A DNA stretch of 64,000 bases from Bacteroides sp. CAG:770 (GTDB lineage: Bacteria > Bacteroidota > Bacteroidia > Bacteroidales > UBA932), in contig FR890672.1 in assembly GCA_000435075.1 (NCBI GenBank), forward strand, positions 1 through 64,000, given 5' to 3'. The position numbers were made by a program, and so were the translations under genes. The notes under the pieces were generated by a model. It ran no database searches and was not told where the DNA came from. It saw nothing but the letters and a program-made list of their open reading frames with translations. Positions 9,714 through 17,873 of the stretch are shown here, piece after piece. The stretch's first letter is position 1; every line of letters begins with the position of its first letter.

Positions 9714-11021
9714 ATGAACAATACACGACTCAAATCACCATGGTGGTGGATTCCGACATTGTACTTTGCGGAAGGAATACCATATTTCATTGTCAACAAC
9801 ATATCAGTGACCATGTTCACGAAGATGGGCGTACCGAATGGCGAAATGGCGCTGTTCACCAGCCTTCTCTATCTTCCATGGACATTGAAGCCGCTCTGGA
9901 GCCCGCTTGTGGATATATTCAGGACCAAGAGATGGTGGATCGTGATGATGCAGATTATCATGTCGGCAGCATTCGTCCTGCTCACATTCAGCATCCCTCA
10001 TCCTTCCAATGAAGTCATCGACGGAATGAACACGCCTATATCAATGTTTACTTTCACATTGATTTTGTTCGTGATAACAGCCTTTGCCTCGGCTACACAT
10101 GACATCGCGGCAGACGGCTTCTACATGATTGGCCTGGACCATGGACAGCAATCCTTCTTCGTCGGCATCCGAAGCACATTCTACAGACTCTCTTCCATTT
10201 TCGGACAAGGAGTCCTCGTGGTTATCGCCGGTCTGCTGGAAGAAAAGACGGGAAATATCCCTATGGCCTGGATGCTCACTATGGCGACAACTGCCGTATT
10301 GTTCTCATTGATAACATTATATCATACCTTTGCGATTCCGCGTCCTTCGGGCGACAAGCCTGTCAATGAATCCGGCGGTTCTTTCGGCGGCGAGTTCGCG
10401 CAGGCCTTCGTAACCTTCTTCAAGAAGCCCGGTGTCTGGATTGCCATCGTATTCATGCTGCTTTACAGACTTCCTGAGGCATTCCTCCTGAAGATGGTCA
10501 ATCCGTTCCTCCTGTCACCTGCACAGCATGGCGGCCTCGGCCTCCCGACTTCCACAGTCGGAGTCGTTTACGGAACAATCGGCGTCCTGGCATTGACAAT
10601 CGGCGGTATCATCGGCGGTATGGCGGCATCCCGCTGGGGTCTGAAGAAATCCCTCTGGCCGATGGCTGCATGCATGACCCTCCCGTGTCTGACATTTGTC
10701 TATCTGAGCATGGCAATGCCGCATAACCTCGTGATAATCAGCATCTGTGTCGCTGTGGAGCAGTTCGGCTACGGCTTCGGTTTCACGGCATACATGTTGT
10801 TCATGATGTACTTCTCGGAGGGTGAGTTCAAGACGTCACACTATGCAATCTGCACGGCCTTCATGGCGCTCAGCATGATGATTCCGGGTGCGTTTGCCGG
10901 ATATCTGCAGGAAATGCTTGGCTATGAGGCATTCTTCTGGATGGTAATCATCTGCTGCATCGGTACGGTTGCCGTGACAAAACTCATCAAAGTGGATCCC
11001 GAATACGGTAAAAACAAATAA
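9714..11021 (+). CDS. AmpG-like MFS permease (probable muropeptide uptake)
   Basis: 435 residues with about 12 hydrophobic segments and the N-terminal pattern of AmpG permeases (TLYFAEGIPYFIVNN, then YLPWTLKPLWSPLVD). SATHDIAADGFYMIGL and EQFGYGFGFTAYMLFMMYF also fit AmpG-type sequences. AmpG brings anhydro-muropeptides or MurNAc-containing sugars across the inner membrane. The start lies 2 bp after the preceding SpoIID-fusion stop, and the serpin gene begins 3 bp after its end, so these are one operon. The substrate is inferred from family and neighbours. Confidence 0.82.
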   Translation: MNNTRLKSPWWWIPTLYFAEGIPYFIVNNISVTMFTKMGVPNGEMALFTSLLYLPWTLKPLWSPLVDIFRTKRWWIVMMQIIMSAAFVLLTFSIPHPSNEVIDGMNTPISMFTFTLILFVITAFASATHDIAADGFYMIGLDHGQQSFFVGIRSTFYRLSSIFGQGVLVVIAGLLEEKTGNIPMAWMLTMATTAVLFSLITLYHTFAIPRPSGDKPVNESGGSFGGEFAQAFVTFFKKPGVWIAIVFMLLYRLPEAFLLKMVNPFLLSPAQHGGLGLPTSTVGVVYGTIGVLALTIGGIIGGMAASRWGLKKSLWPMAACMTLPCLTFVYLSMAMPHNLVIISICVAVEQFGYGFGFTAYMLFMMYFSEGEFKTSHYAICTAFMALSMMIPGAFAGYLQEMLGYEAFFWMVIICCIGTVAVTKLIKVDPEYGKNK

Positions 11022-11024
11022 AAT

Positions 11025-12263
11025 ATGAAACCGAACCTAAAAGTACTGATGGCCATGACTGCGCTTGCCGTAGTTTCATGCGGAACGCAGAGAAAAGCTG
11101 TTAAAGATGATAAAGTAGCAGACACTCAGAAGGTTGCCCCTGAAGTTTCCGTAAAGTCAGAGGCTCCTGTCAAGTTCGCATCCCGCGACAATGCTGAAGG
11201 CCGTCTGGCTTTCGGCCTGTCCCTTTTCAATGCGGCTGTCGCCAATTCCGATGAGGACGCCAACGTCGTTGTGTCGCCATACAGCGCAGGAGCGGCATTG
11301 TCAATGCTGGCGGATGGTGCTGCAGGCGAGACTAAGGAGGAACTTGTCAATGCCTTGAGAAAATCCTCTTACAGCGGCTCAGTTCCCAGTGTCGGAAAGG
11401 GCTATATAATATCATCAGCAAACTCCGCCTGGATCCGTAAAGGCTTCCCTGTCAATGCGGATTACCGCATCCTGCTCGAAAAGAACTATTCTGCCAAGAT
11501 AGCTGAACGTGATTTCTCCAGCCCTGCCACTGTCAATGAAATCAACAAGTGGTGCTCCGACAAGACTGCCGGAAGGATTCCTGAAATCATCGACCAGATA
11601 AATCCGGACATGATGATGTTCCTCATCAACGCATTGTATTTCAAGGCCCCATGGGAGTATCAGTTCGACAAGAATGACACTTTCGATTCCGATTTCCATT
11701 CTCCGGCAGGTGACCAGACTGTGCCGTTCATGCATATCAGCAGGGAATTTCCATGCGGAGAAATCGAGGGCTGCAAATTCGTGTTCCTTCCATACAAATC
11801 CGGTGAGTACCAGATGGCAATCTGCCTCCCGTCAGAGGGAATGAGCATCTCGTCAATGTTGCCTCACGTGACCTCGTCGATGTTTGAATCTGCTCTGAAT
11901 CAGGCAACTACACGAAAAGTGGCATTGTCAATGCCGAAGTTCAAGGTCAATACGACCGCTGTCCTGAATAGTATCCTCATGTCTCTCGGTGTGGAGAAAG
12001 CCTTCTCGAATGGAGCTGATTTCAGCGGTATCACATCAGCCGGCGTCGCCGTGGACGAAGTGAGGCAGAAATGTTTTGTCGAGGTCAATGAAAAAGGAGC
12101 TGAGGCTGCTGCGGTAACTTCAGTCGGTGTCCGTCTGACCTCTGTCGTCCCTGTCGAGAGGATGTTTGTGATGAACGTGGACAGACCTTTCGTATTCGCC
12201 ATTTTCAATACCGGCTCTAATGACATCCTTTTTGCCGGTAGGATTACAATTGTTGAAAACTAA
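11025..12263 (+). CDS. Serpin-family lipoprotein (protease inhibitor)
   Basis: 412 residues. A lipobox (LAVVSC, Cys19) predicts lipid anchoring. From about 55 the sequence follows the serpin fold: NVVVSPYSAGAALSMLADGA, then FLINALYFKAPWEYQFD, then a hinge EVNEKGAEAAAVTSVGV (about 353-370) and DRPFVFAIFN near the end. The small residues in the hinge (GAEAAA) are the mark of inhibitory serpins able to insert their reactive loop. The scissile bond lies within VRLTSVVPVER; loop-length differences from animal serpins prevent naming P1. It probably protects the cell envelope against host or neighbour serine/cysteine proteases. It sits between AmpG-like and NamZ-like genes with 3- and 6-bp gaps. Confidence 0.92.
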   Translation: MKPNLKVLMAMTALAVVSCGTQRKAVKDDKVADTQKVAPEVSVKSEAPVKFASRDNAEGRLAFGLSLFNAAVANSDEDANVVVSPYSAGAALSMLADGAAGETKEELVNALRKSSYSGSVPSVGKGYIISSANSAWIRKGFPVNADYRILLEKNYSAKIAERDFSSPATVNEINKWCSDKTAGRIPEIIDQINPDMMMFLINALYFKAPWEYQFDKNDTFDSDFHSPAGDQTVPFMHISREFPCGEIEGCKFVFLPYKSGEYQMAICLPSEGMSISSMLPHVTSSMFESALNQATTRKVALSMPKFKVNTTAVLNSILMSLGVEKAFSNGADFSGITSAGVAVDEVRQKCFVEVNEKGAEAAAVTSVGVRLTSVVPVERMFVMNVDRPFVFAIFNTGSNDILFAGRITIVEN

Positions 12264-12269
12264 ATTGCT

Positions 12270-13553
12270 ATGACAAAGTCATTGACATTCAAAATATTGG
12301 GAATTCTTTCCATTGCGATGGTTTCCGTTTGCTTCCCGGCTGTATCATTTGCCAAATCCCACAAGGTGAAACCCGGCATTGAAGTGCTTGAGGAACGTGG
12401 CTTTTCCGGTCTGGTCGGAAAACGTGTCGGTCTGGTGACCAATCCGAGTGGCGTTGATACCCGTCTGCGCTCTACCATTGACATTCTTCACGAGGCCAAA
12501 GGCGTGGAACTTGTGGCATTGTTCGGACCCGAGCACGGTGTGCGCGGTGATGCTTATGCCGGAGACGTCGTTTCCGACAGCGTTGACCCTCAGACGGGAG
12601 TGAAGGTGTTCTCGATTTACGGAAAGTACAGGGGGCCTTCACAGGAAATGCTGGACGGCATTGACGTTATGGTTTATGATATCCAGGATGTCGGCACCCG
12701 CTCCTATACTTTCATCAGTACTCTCGGTCTGGTCATGCGTGCCTGCGCTAAGAAAGGCATTGAGGTAATGGTGCTTGACCGTCCGAATCCTCTCGGAGGA
12801 AACAAGGTGGAGGGCTGTTATGTGGAGCCAGGTTTCCATTCCTTCGTGAGCGAGTTCCAGATTCCTTACGTTTATGGTCTGACCGTCGGCGAACTTGCCA
12901 TTCTTATCAATGAAGAGGGGCTGAACAGGGGAGAGCGCGGCTATGAGCCTCATCTGAAGTGCAAACTCAGTGTCATTCCTATGGACGGATGGCGCCGCAA
13001 CATGTCTTATGTCGAAACCGGCCTGCCTTGGGTTCTGCCTTCTCCAAATATCCCTTACCCGCAGTCTGCTGTGGACTACCCTTCATCTGGAATTGCAGGC
13101 GAACTTTACGGATATCTGAACATCGGCATTGGCTATACCCTTCCTTTCGAGACTTTTGCAGCCGAATGGATTGATGCGGATAAACTGAAGGCAGAACTTG
13201 ACAGTTATAATCTGCCGGGTGTCGCTTTCAGGACAATTCATTACAAACCTATCGCGGGAAGTGCCAAGGGAAAACTGCTTCATGGTGTGCAATATCATTT
13301 TTATGATTTTGAGTCGGCTCAGATAACCATGACACAGTTTTATGTGATGCAGGCCCTGAATCATCTTTATCCTGACCATAATCCGTTCGTGATGGCCGGT
13401 GACCGTGTGGGGATGTTTGACAAGGTATGTGGTACGGATTATGTAAGGAAGACCTTTTCAAAGCGTCTTGAAGTGTCCGACATCATCGACTATTGGAACA
13501 AGGATGTGACGGCTTTCAAGGATCTCTCGAAGAAGTATTATCTTTATCGGTAG
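12270..13553 (+). CDS. namZ: DUF1343 / NamZ-like exo-beta-N-acetylmuramidase (GH171)
   Basis: 427 residues with a signal peptide (about 1-28, ending SFA), hence periplasmic or outer. The body is DUF1343: RVGLVTNPSGVD, LFGPEHGVRG, VYDIQDVGTRSYT and LDRPNPLGG are the family's conserved blocks. Characterised members (NamZ, family GH171) remove MurNAc from non-reducing ends of peptidoglycan fragments; from memory, the catalytic Glu lies in the GPEHG block. Placed after an AmpG-like permease in the same run, it would supply muro-sugars for uptake. No MurQ or MurNAc kinase gene lies in the window, so later steps are not shown. Confidence 0.87.
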   Translation: MTKSLTFKILGILSIAMVSVCFPAVSFAKSHKVKPGIEVLEERGFSGLVGKRVGLVTNPSGVDTRLRSTIDILHEAKGVELVALFGPEHGVRGDAYAGDVVSDSVDPQTGVKVFSIYGKYRGPSQEMLDGIDVMVYDIQDVGTRSYTFISTLGLVMRACAKKGIEVMVLDRPNPLGGNKVEGCYVEPGFHSFVSEFQIPYVYGLTVGELAILINEEGLNRGERGYEPHLKCKLSVIPMDGWRRNMSYVETGLPWVLPSPNIPYPQSAVDYPSSGIAGELYGYLNIGIGYTLPFETFAAEWIDADKLKAELDSYNLPGVAFRTIHYKPIAGSAKGKLLHGVQYHFYDFESAQITMTQFYVMQALNHLYPDHNPFVMAGDRVGMFDKVCGTDYVRKTFSKRLEVSDIIDYWNKDVTAFKDLSKKYYLYR

Positions 13554-13626
13554 GTCAGGCTATAACCCTGGAACGGGGGACTGTCATTGACAATTTCCGC
13601 CCGTCTCCGTAAAAACTATTTGTATT

Positions 13627-15234
13627 ATGAGAGATATCAGAAACATGGCATTGGCATCGCTGGCAGCGTTTGCATTGCTTATTCCTAGTGTAGATATCGA
13701 TGCACAGGTGCGTAGGACGACTACCACTACTAATCAGCAGAGGACCGGGACCGGCAGTACACAGCAGCGTTCTACCACCACGAGGTCGTCGTCAGGTACC
13801 CAGCAGCGCCAGACAGGTACTACGACTCAGAGAAGTACCCAGCAGAGAAGCAATACGGGAAGCACTCAGAACCGTTCTACGACCACAAGGTCATCGTTTG
13901 GCACCCAACAGAGGCAGACTGGAACGACCACCCAGCGTCAGACCGGCACCGTCCAGCGTCAGTCTTCTTCTTCCACCCAGCGTCAGACAGGTACGACAGT
14001 TCAGCGCCAGACCGGCAATACCAATACGAACCGTCAGGGAACTGCTACCCAGAGGCAGTCATCTTCGAGCTCCCAGCGTCAGAATGGCGTCAATGCACAG
14101 AGACAGTCCAGCAGCAGTTCTTCATCGACCCGCCAGACCGGTACTTCCGTGCAGCGACAGTCAGGTACTTCAAACACCCGGCAGCGCCAGACAGGAACGA
14201 CAATTACAAGGCAGTCAGGTTCTTCGTCTGTCCGTCAGAGCACTTCGACAGGTACGGTCCGTATGGATAATGCTGCCGTCGGCAATTACAATAATTATAA
14301 CCGCAATGACAATGTCACGAGGGATGAGCGTCAGTCAAGCTCTTCAGGTGCAGTAAGAAGCAATACCAATGTTACCAGGAACGGTCTCGGTACAGTGACC
14401 AGTCAGATGAGGTCCCAGTCCGGCAGCAGCGTGAGACAGAACTCTGGCAGCCGCGGCCCTTCACGCATGGACAATTCCAAGGACTTCAAGATTGAAGACC
14501 ATAATGTCCACAGGATTCCGCCTCGTGACAGGGACTTCATGGCATATGACCGTCCGAGCCACTTCTATGACCATCACCATCCTCACTGCTTCGGTTACAG
14601 GGTTGAGGTTCTTCCTCCGAGATACAAGGTGGTGACCTATTACGGCGTAAACTACTATATGTATAACGATGTCTATTACAGACCTTATGGAGGTCACTAC
14701 ATCGTTTGCCGTCCTCCGTTCGGAGTCACGATTGCACTCCCTATCGCGAATCTGACCTTCGCTGCTGTCAATTTCGCTTACTATTCCAATGTTTACAGGA
14801 CATACGGCACCATTGACGCGAACAACAGATACATTGACCAGCAGAACCGTATCATTGCCCAGAACAATGCGACAATTCTGGCTCAGAACAGGTCGATAGC
14901 GATGAACCCCAATGCCGCGATGTCGTCTTACGAAATCGCAAACCGTCTCGGACTCGTGCAGAGCTATGCCTATGCCGACAGGAATTACTTCTATCAGGAC
15001 GGTATATTCTATATTGTCAATGGAAGCGGGCAGTACCAGGTAATCGTTCCTCCTGCAGGTGCTCTGGTCCAGGAACTTCCTGAAGATTATGATATAATAA
15101 CTCTCGACGGGGTCCAGTACTATAGAGTGGACGATACGGTCTATAGACTAACTCTTGTAAGTGGTACACCTTATCTCGAAGTTCTCGGCCAGATGTATGG
15201 TCAGATGGCAAGAAACTACAGCTACGGTTATTAG
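13627..15234 (+). CDS. Secreted TQRS-repeat protein with DUF6515-like C-terminus
   Basis: 535 residues. A signal peptide (about 1-26, ending IDAQ) is followed by a low-complexity stretch (about 28-270) built from irregular units such as QRQTGTT, RSSSGTQ and QRQSSSSS: very rich in Thr, Gln, Arg and Ser, with almost no acidic or aromatic residues. The C-terminal part (about 290-535) is Tyr-rich (PPRYKVVTYYGVNYYMYND, then YYRPYGGHYIV) and matches my recollection of DUF6515. A further YYRVDDTVYRL element lies near the end. The basic repeat region could bind polyanions such as teichoic-like polymers, DNA or glycan; this is inference. It lies 73 bp after NamZ and just before murI. Confidence 0.75.
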   Translation: MRDIRNMALASLAAFALLIPSVDIDAQVRRTTTTTNQQRTGTGSTQQRSTTTRSSSGTQQRQTGTTTQRSTQQRSNTGSTQNRSTTTRSSFGTQQRQTGTTTQRQTGTVQRQSSSSTQRQTGTTVQRQTGNTNTNRQGTATQRQSSSSSQRQNGVNAQRQSSSSSSSTRQTGTSVQRQSGTSNTRQRQTGTTITRQSGSSSVRQSTSTGTVRMDNAAVGNYNNYNRNDNVTRDERQSSSSGAVRSNTNVTRNGLGTVTSQMRSQSGSSVRQNSGSRGPSRMDNSKDFKIEDHNVHRIPPRDRDFMAYDRPSHFYDHHHPHCFGYRVEVLPPRYKVVTYYGVNYYMYNDVYYRPYGGHYIVCRPPFGVTIALPIANLTFAAVNFAYYSNVYRTYGTIDANNRYIDQQNRIIAQNNATILAQNRSIAMNPNAAMSSYEIANRLGLVQSYAYADRNYFYQDGIFYIVNGSGQYQVIVPPAGALVQELPEDYDIITLDGVQYYRVDDTVYRLTLVSGTPYLEVLGQMYGQMARNYSYGY

Positions 15235-15247
15235 CGGATATTTAAAT

Positions 15248-16084
15248 ATGGCTACTATAGGAATCTTTGATTCTGGAGAAGGCGGGTTGTCGGTCCTACG
15301 GGAGATAACCCGTCTTCTGCCTGATGACAAATACATATATTTTTCTGACAATGCGCATTGCCCGTATGGGGAAAAGTCTCCGGAGTACATTCAGGCGCGG
15401 GCCCGTGTGATTACGGAAACTTTGCTTCGGGAAGGGGCGGACATTATAGTCGTGGCATGCAATACAGCGACTGCCGCTGCCATTTCCGTTCTCAGGGCGG
15501 AGTATTCGGACGCTGCATCAGAGGAGGTCAGATCACGTGTACTGGCATTGACCTCAGGCAGGCATGACCACGTCCGCTTTATCGGCATGGAGCCTGCGGT
15601 CAAGCCTGCCGCTCTCGGTACCCGCACCGGCGTCGTCGGCGTGCTCGCGACAGCCGGGACGCTCAAAGGCTCCAAGTACCTGAAGACCAAGGAAAGTGTC
15701 GATGACAATGTCAATGTCGTCGAGCATGTCGGTACCGGTTTCGTGGAACTTGTCGAGTCTGGCAGGTTGTCCGGGCCTGAAACAGAGGCAGTTGTCTCCG
15801 CAAGCCTTGAACCTCTCCTGAAAGCCAATGCCGACATCATTGTCCTGGGCTGTACTCATTATCCGTTCCTCCTGCCTGTCCTGCAAAAAGTTGCAGGGCC
15901 GGGAATCAGATTCATTGATCCCGCCCCTGCCGTTGCGCGTCAGCTTGTCCATGTCATGACCGAGGAACATCTTCCAGTCGGAAATCCCGCCAGAGACAGT
16001 TCATGTGCCACACCGGATGTAACACTTTTGTCGTCAGGCGATTCCGGCCCGCTGCACCATCTTTTCGGAATGGTTTACCGGTAA
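15248..16084 (+). CDS. murI: Glutamate racemase
   Basis: 278 residues from the ATG at 15248 (MATIGIFDSGEGG), the conserved beginning of the family; a longer open frame upstream overlaps the preceding gene and is not used. It converts L- to D-glutamate for peptidoglycan precursors in the cytoplasm. Both catalytic cysteines are visible: VACNTATA (about C71) and LGCTHYP (about C202). GVLATAGTLKGSKY is the usual central motif. It overlaps nothing and begins 13 bp after the previous stop. Its position after NamZ-type genes adds to the peptidoglycan theme of 5960-16084. Confidence 0.95.
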   Translation: MATIGIFDSGEGGLSVLREITRLLPDDKYIYFSDNAHCPYGEKSPEYIQARARVITETLLREGADIIVVACNTATAAAISVLRAEYSDAASEEVRSRVLALTSGRHDHVRFIGMEPAVKPAALGTRTGVVGVLATAGTLKGSKYLKTKESVDDNVNVVEHVGTGFVELVESGRLSGPETEAVVSASLEPLLKANADIIVLGCTHYPFLLPVLQKVAGPGIRFIDPAPAVARQLVHVMTEEHLPVGNPARDSSCATPDVTLLSSGDSGPLHHLFGMVYR

Positions 16085-16117
16085 CTTGCCGGCTTTGAAG
16101 GAAAAACGGGGCTTTGC

Positions 16118-16148
16118 TTTGAAATGTTAATTATATTCATTAGTTTTG
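16118..16148 (+). promoter_or_regulatory. Promoter for glutamine synthetase gene
   Basis: TTTG at 16118-16121, exactly 19 bp, then TAGTTTTG at 16141-16148, a perfect match to the Bacteroidetes consensus. Start of transcription expected near 16155. Confidence 0.75.
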
Positions 16149-16234
16149 CTACAAATAATTATTAATGCTATCGCGTGGATTCAAATTTAAAAGAACAAAC
16201 CATTAGCGAACCACAAATAACACAAACTAAAGAT

Positions 16235-17758
16235 ATGACTGACAAAAAACTGGAAATGTCTCCGAACATTGTTGCGGCTTTCCTTCAGAAGTCTCCAGAG
16301 ACCTTCACAAAAGCTGACATTATTAACTTCGTCCGTTCTTACGGAATCAAGATGGTGAACTTCATGTATCCTGCCGAGGATGGCAGAGTCAAGACATTGA
16401 ACTTTATGATTAACAGCCTTGAGTATCTCGAAACTATTCTGAGCCAGGGCGAGAGAGTTGACGGTTCAAGCCTTTTCCCTTCATTCGTCGAGGCCGGAAG
16501 CAGTGACCTCTATGTGATTCCTAGATTCAGGACAGCATTTGTGGATCCATTCTCGGAAATTCCTACACTCGGTATGCTCTGCTCATTCTTCGACAAGGAT
16601 GGTCGTCCGTTCGAGTGCGATCCATACCAGACCATCGTCAAGGCTTCCAATGCATTCCGCGAATCTACCGGAATGACTTTCGACGCCATGGGCGAGCTCG
16701 AGTATTATGTCATCACTGAAGAGGAACAGCTTTTCCCTGGAACAGACCAGAAGGGATATCATGAGTCATCACCATTTGCTAAACTCAATGCTTTCAGGAC
16801 AGAGTGCATGTCTATGATTGCCCAGACAGGCGGCCTCATCAAATACGGTCACAGCGAGGTGGGCAACTTCTCACGTGACGGCAAGACTTATGAACAGAAT
16901 GAGGTTGAATTCCTTCCTTGCCCTATCGAGACTGCAGCTGACCAGCTGCTTCTTGCAAAATGGGTTATCAGAACACTGGGATGGCAGTATGGCCTCGATG
17001 TTACCTTTGCTCCTAAGATTATCGTAGGTGAGGCGGGATCAGGTATGCACGTACATATGCGTATCATGAAAGACGGCCACAGCTGCATGACAGAGAACGG
17101 TAAGCTTTCAGATATCGCCAAGAGGGCTATCGCTGGTCTCATGACATTGGCTCCTGCAATTACGGCGTTCGGAAACAAGAACCCTACCTCATTCTTCCGT
17201 CTCGTTCCTCACCAGGAGGCTCCTACCAATATATGTTGGGGTGACTGCAACCGTTCGGCTCTCGTGCGCGTTCCTCTCGGATGGGCGACAGGCATTGACA
17301 TGTGTGCAGTTGCAAATCCTATGGAAGAGACCTACAAGTCTTCTGAGGAGTATGTCGTTTCTGACGCTTCTGACAAGCAGACCTTCGAGATGCGTTCTCC
17401 TGACAGCTCGGCCGACATTTACCAGCTTATGGCAGGATTGTGCGTAGCTTGCCGTATCGGTCTTGAAATGCCGGAGAAAGAGGCTCTTGATCTCGTGGCA
17501 CGTACATATGCCGGCTTGAATATCCATACGAAGGGTTCCAAGGACTTTGCTGAACTTCCTGGAAGTTGCGCTGAGGCAGCAGATTGTCTCGAGGAGTCAA
17601 GAGAGATCTTCGAAAGAAATAATGTCTTCACTCCAAGAATGATCGACGGTATCGAGCGTGCTCTCAAGTCTTTCAATGACAAGGGAATGCTTGCTGATGC
17701 AGTAAAGGATGCAGCTAAGGTGAAAGAACTTGTGGACAAGTATTTCTACTGCGGATAA
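16235..17758 (+). CDS. glnA: Glutamine synthetase (type I-like family)
   Basis: 507 residues from the ATG at 16235; a GTG at 16175 would add 20 residues (527), and both lie downstream of the promoter. It makes glutamine from glutamate and ammonia with ATP in the cytoplasm. The catalytic domain shows GELEYYVI, NEVEFLP, GEAGSGMHVHMRI (the GS His/Gly motif), FGNKNPTSFFRLVPHQEAPTN region and RSALVRVPLG with FEMRSPDSSADIY. The N-terminal beta-grasp is diverged (NFMYPAEDGRVKTLN), as in GS-like proteins of Bacteroidetes that accompany GSIII. I see no clear adenylylation-site motif. Amino-acid ligase activity on another amine cannot be ruled out. Confidence 0.87.
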   Translation: MTDKKLEMSPNIVAAFLQKSPETFTKADIINFVRSYGIKMVNFMYPAEDGRVKTLNFMINSLEYLETILSQGERVDGSSLFPSFVEAGSSDLYVIPRFRTAFVDPFSEIPTLGMLCSFFDKDGRPFECDPYQTIVKASNAFRESTGMTFDAMGELEYYVITEEEQLFPGTDQKGYHESSPFAKLNAFRTECMSMIAQTGGLIKYGHSEVGNFSRDGKTYEQNEVEFLPCPIETAADQLLLAKWVIRTLGWQYGLDVTFAPKIIVGEAGSGMHVHMRIMKDGHSCMTENGKLSDIAKRAIAGLMTLAPAITAFGNKNPTSFFRLVPHQEAPTNICWGDCNRSALVRVPLGWATGIDMCAVANPMEETYKSSEEYVVSDASDKQTFEMRSPDSSADIYQLMAGLCVACRIGLEMPEKEALDLVARTYAGLNIHTKGSKDFAELPGSCAEAADCLEESREIFERNNVFTPRMIDGIERALKSFNDKGMLADAVKDAAKVKELVDKYFYCG

Positions 17759-17771
17759 GATTTTGAATAAG

Positions 17772-17795
17772 CGCCACGGCAGATTGTCCGTGGCG
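17772..17795 (+). terminator. Hairpin after glnA
   Basis: An 8-bp perfect stem, CGCCACGG with CCGTGGCG, lies 13 bp after the glnA stop and has an 8-nt loop. It lacks a clear T-run, so it may protect the 3' end or act with the next hairpin. Confidence 0.6.
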
Positions 17796-17815
17796 TGTGT
17801 TGGTTAATGATAATA

Positions 17816-17852
17816 AGAAAACAGAGTTGCTTTATCGGCAACTCTGTTTTCT
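17816..17852. terminator. Bidirectional terminator between glnA and lipoprotein operon
   Basis: A 15-bp perfect stem (17816-17830 with 17838-17852), rich in A on the left and T on the right, has a 7-nt loop. It can stop transcription from both the plus-strand glnA and the minus-strand lipoprotein operon ending at 17874. Confidence 0.92.
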
Positions 17853-17873
17853 TGTACAGTATCTGCAGGAATT

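Noticed and set aside
13730..14260. Repeated short units resembling a CRISPR or minisatellite array
   Set aside because: Units are irregular in length, in frame and code for QRQTG-type repeats; there are no constant repeats with unique spacers.
13700..14356. A 218-codon frame in another phase of the repeat-rich gene
   Set aside because: The repeat composition keeps all frames open; the used frame has a signal peptide and a recognisable C-terminal domain.
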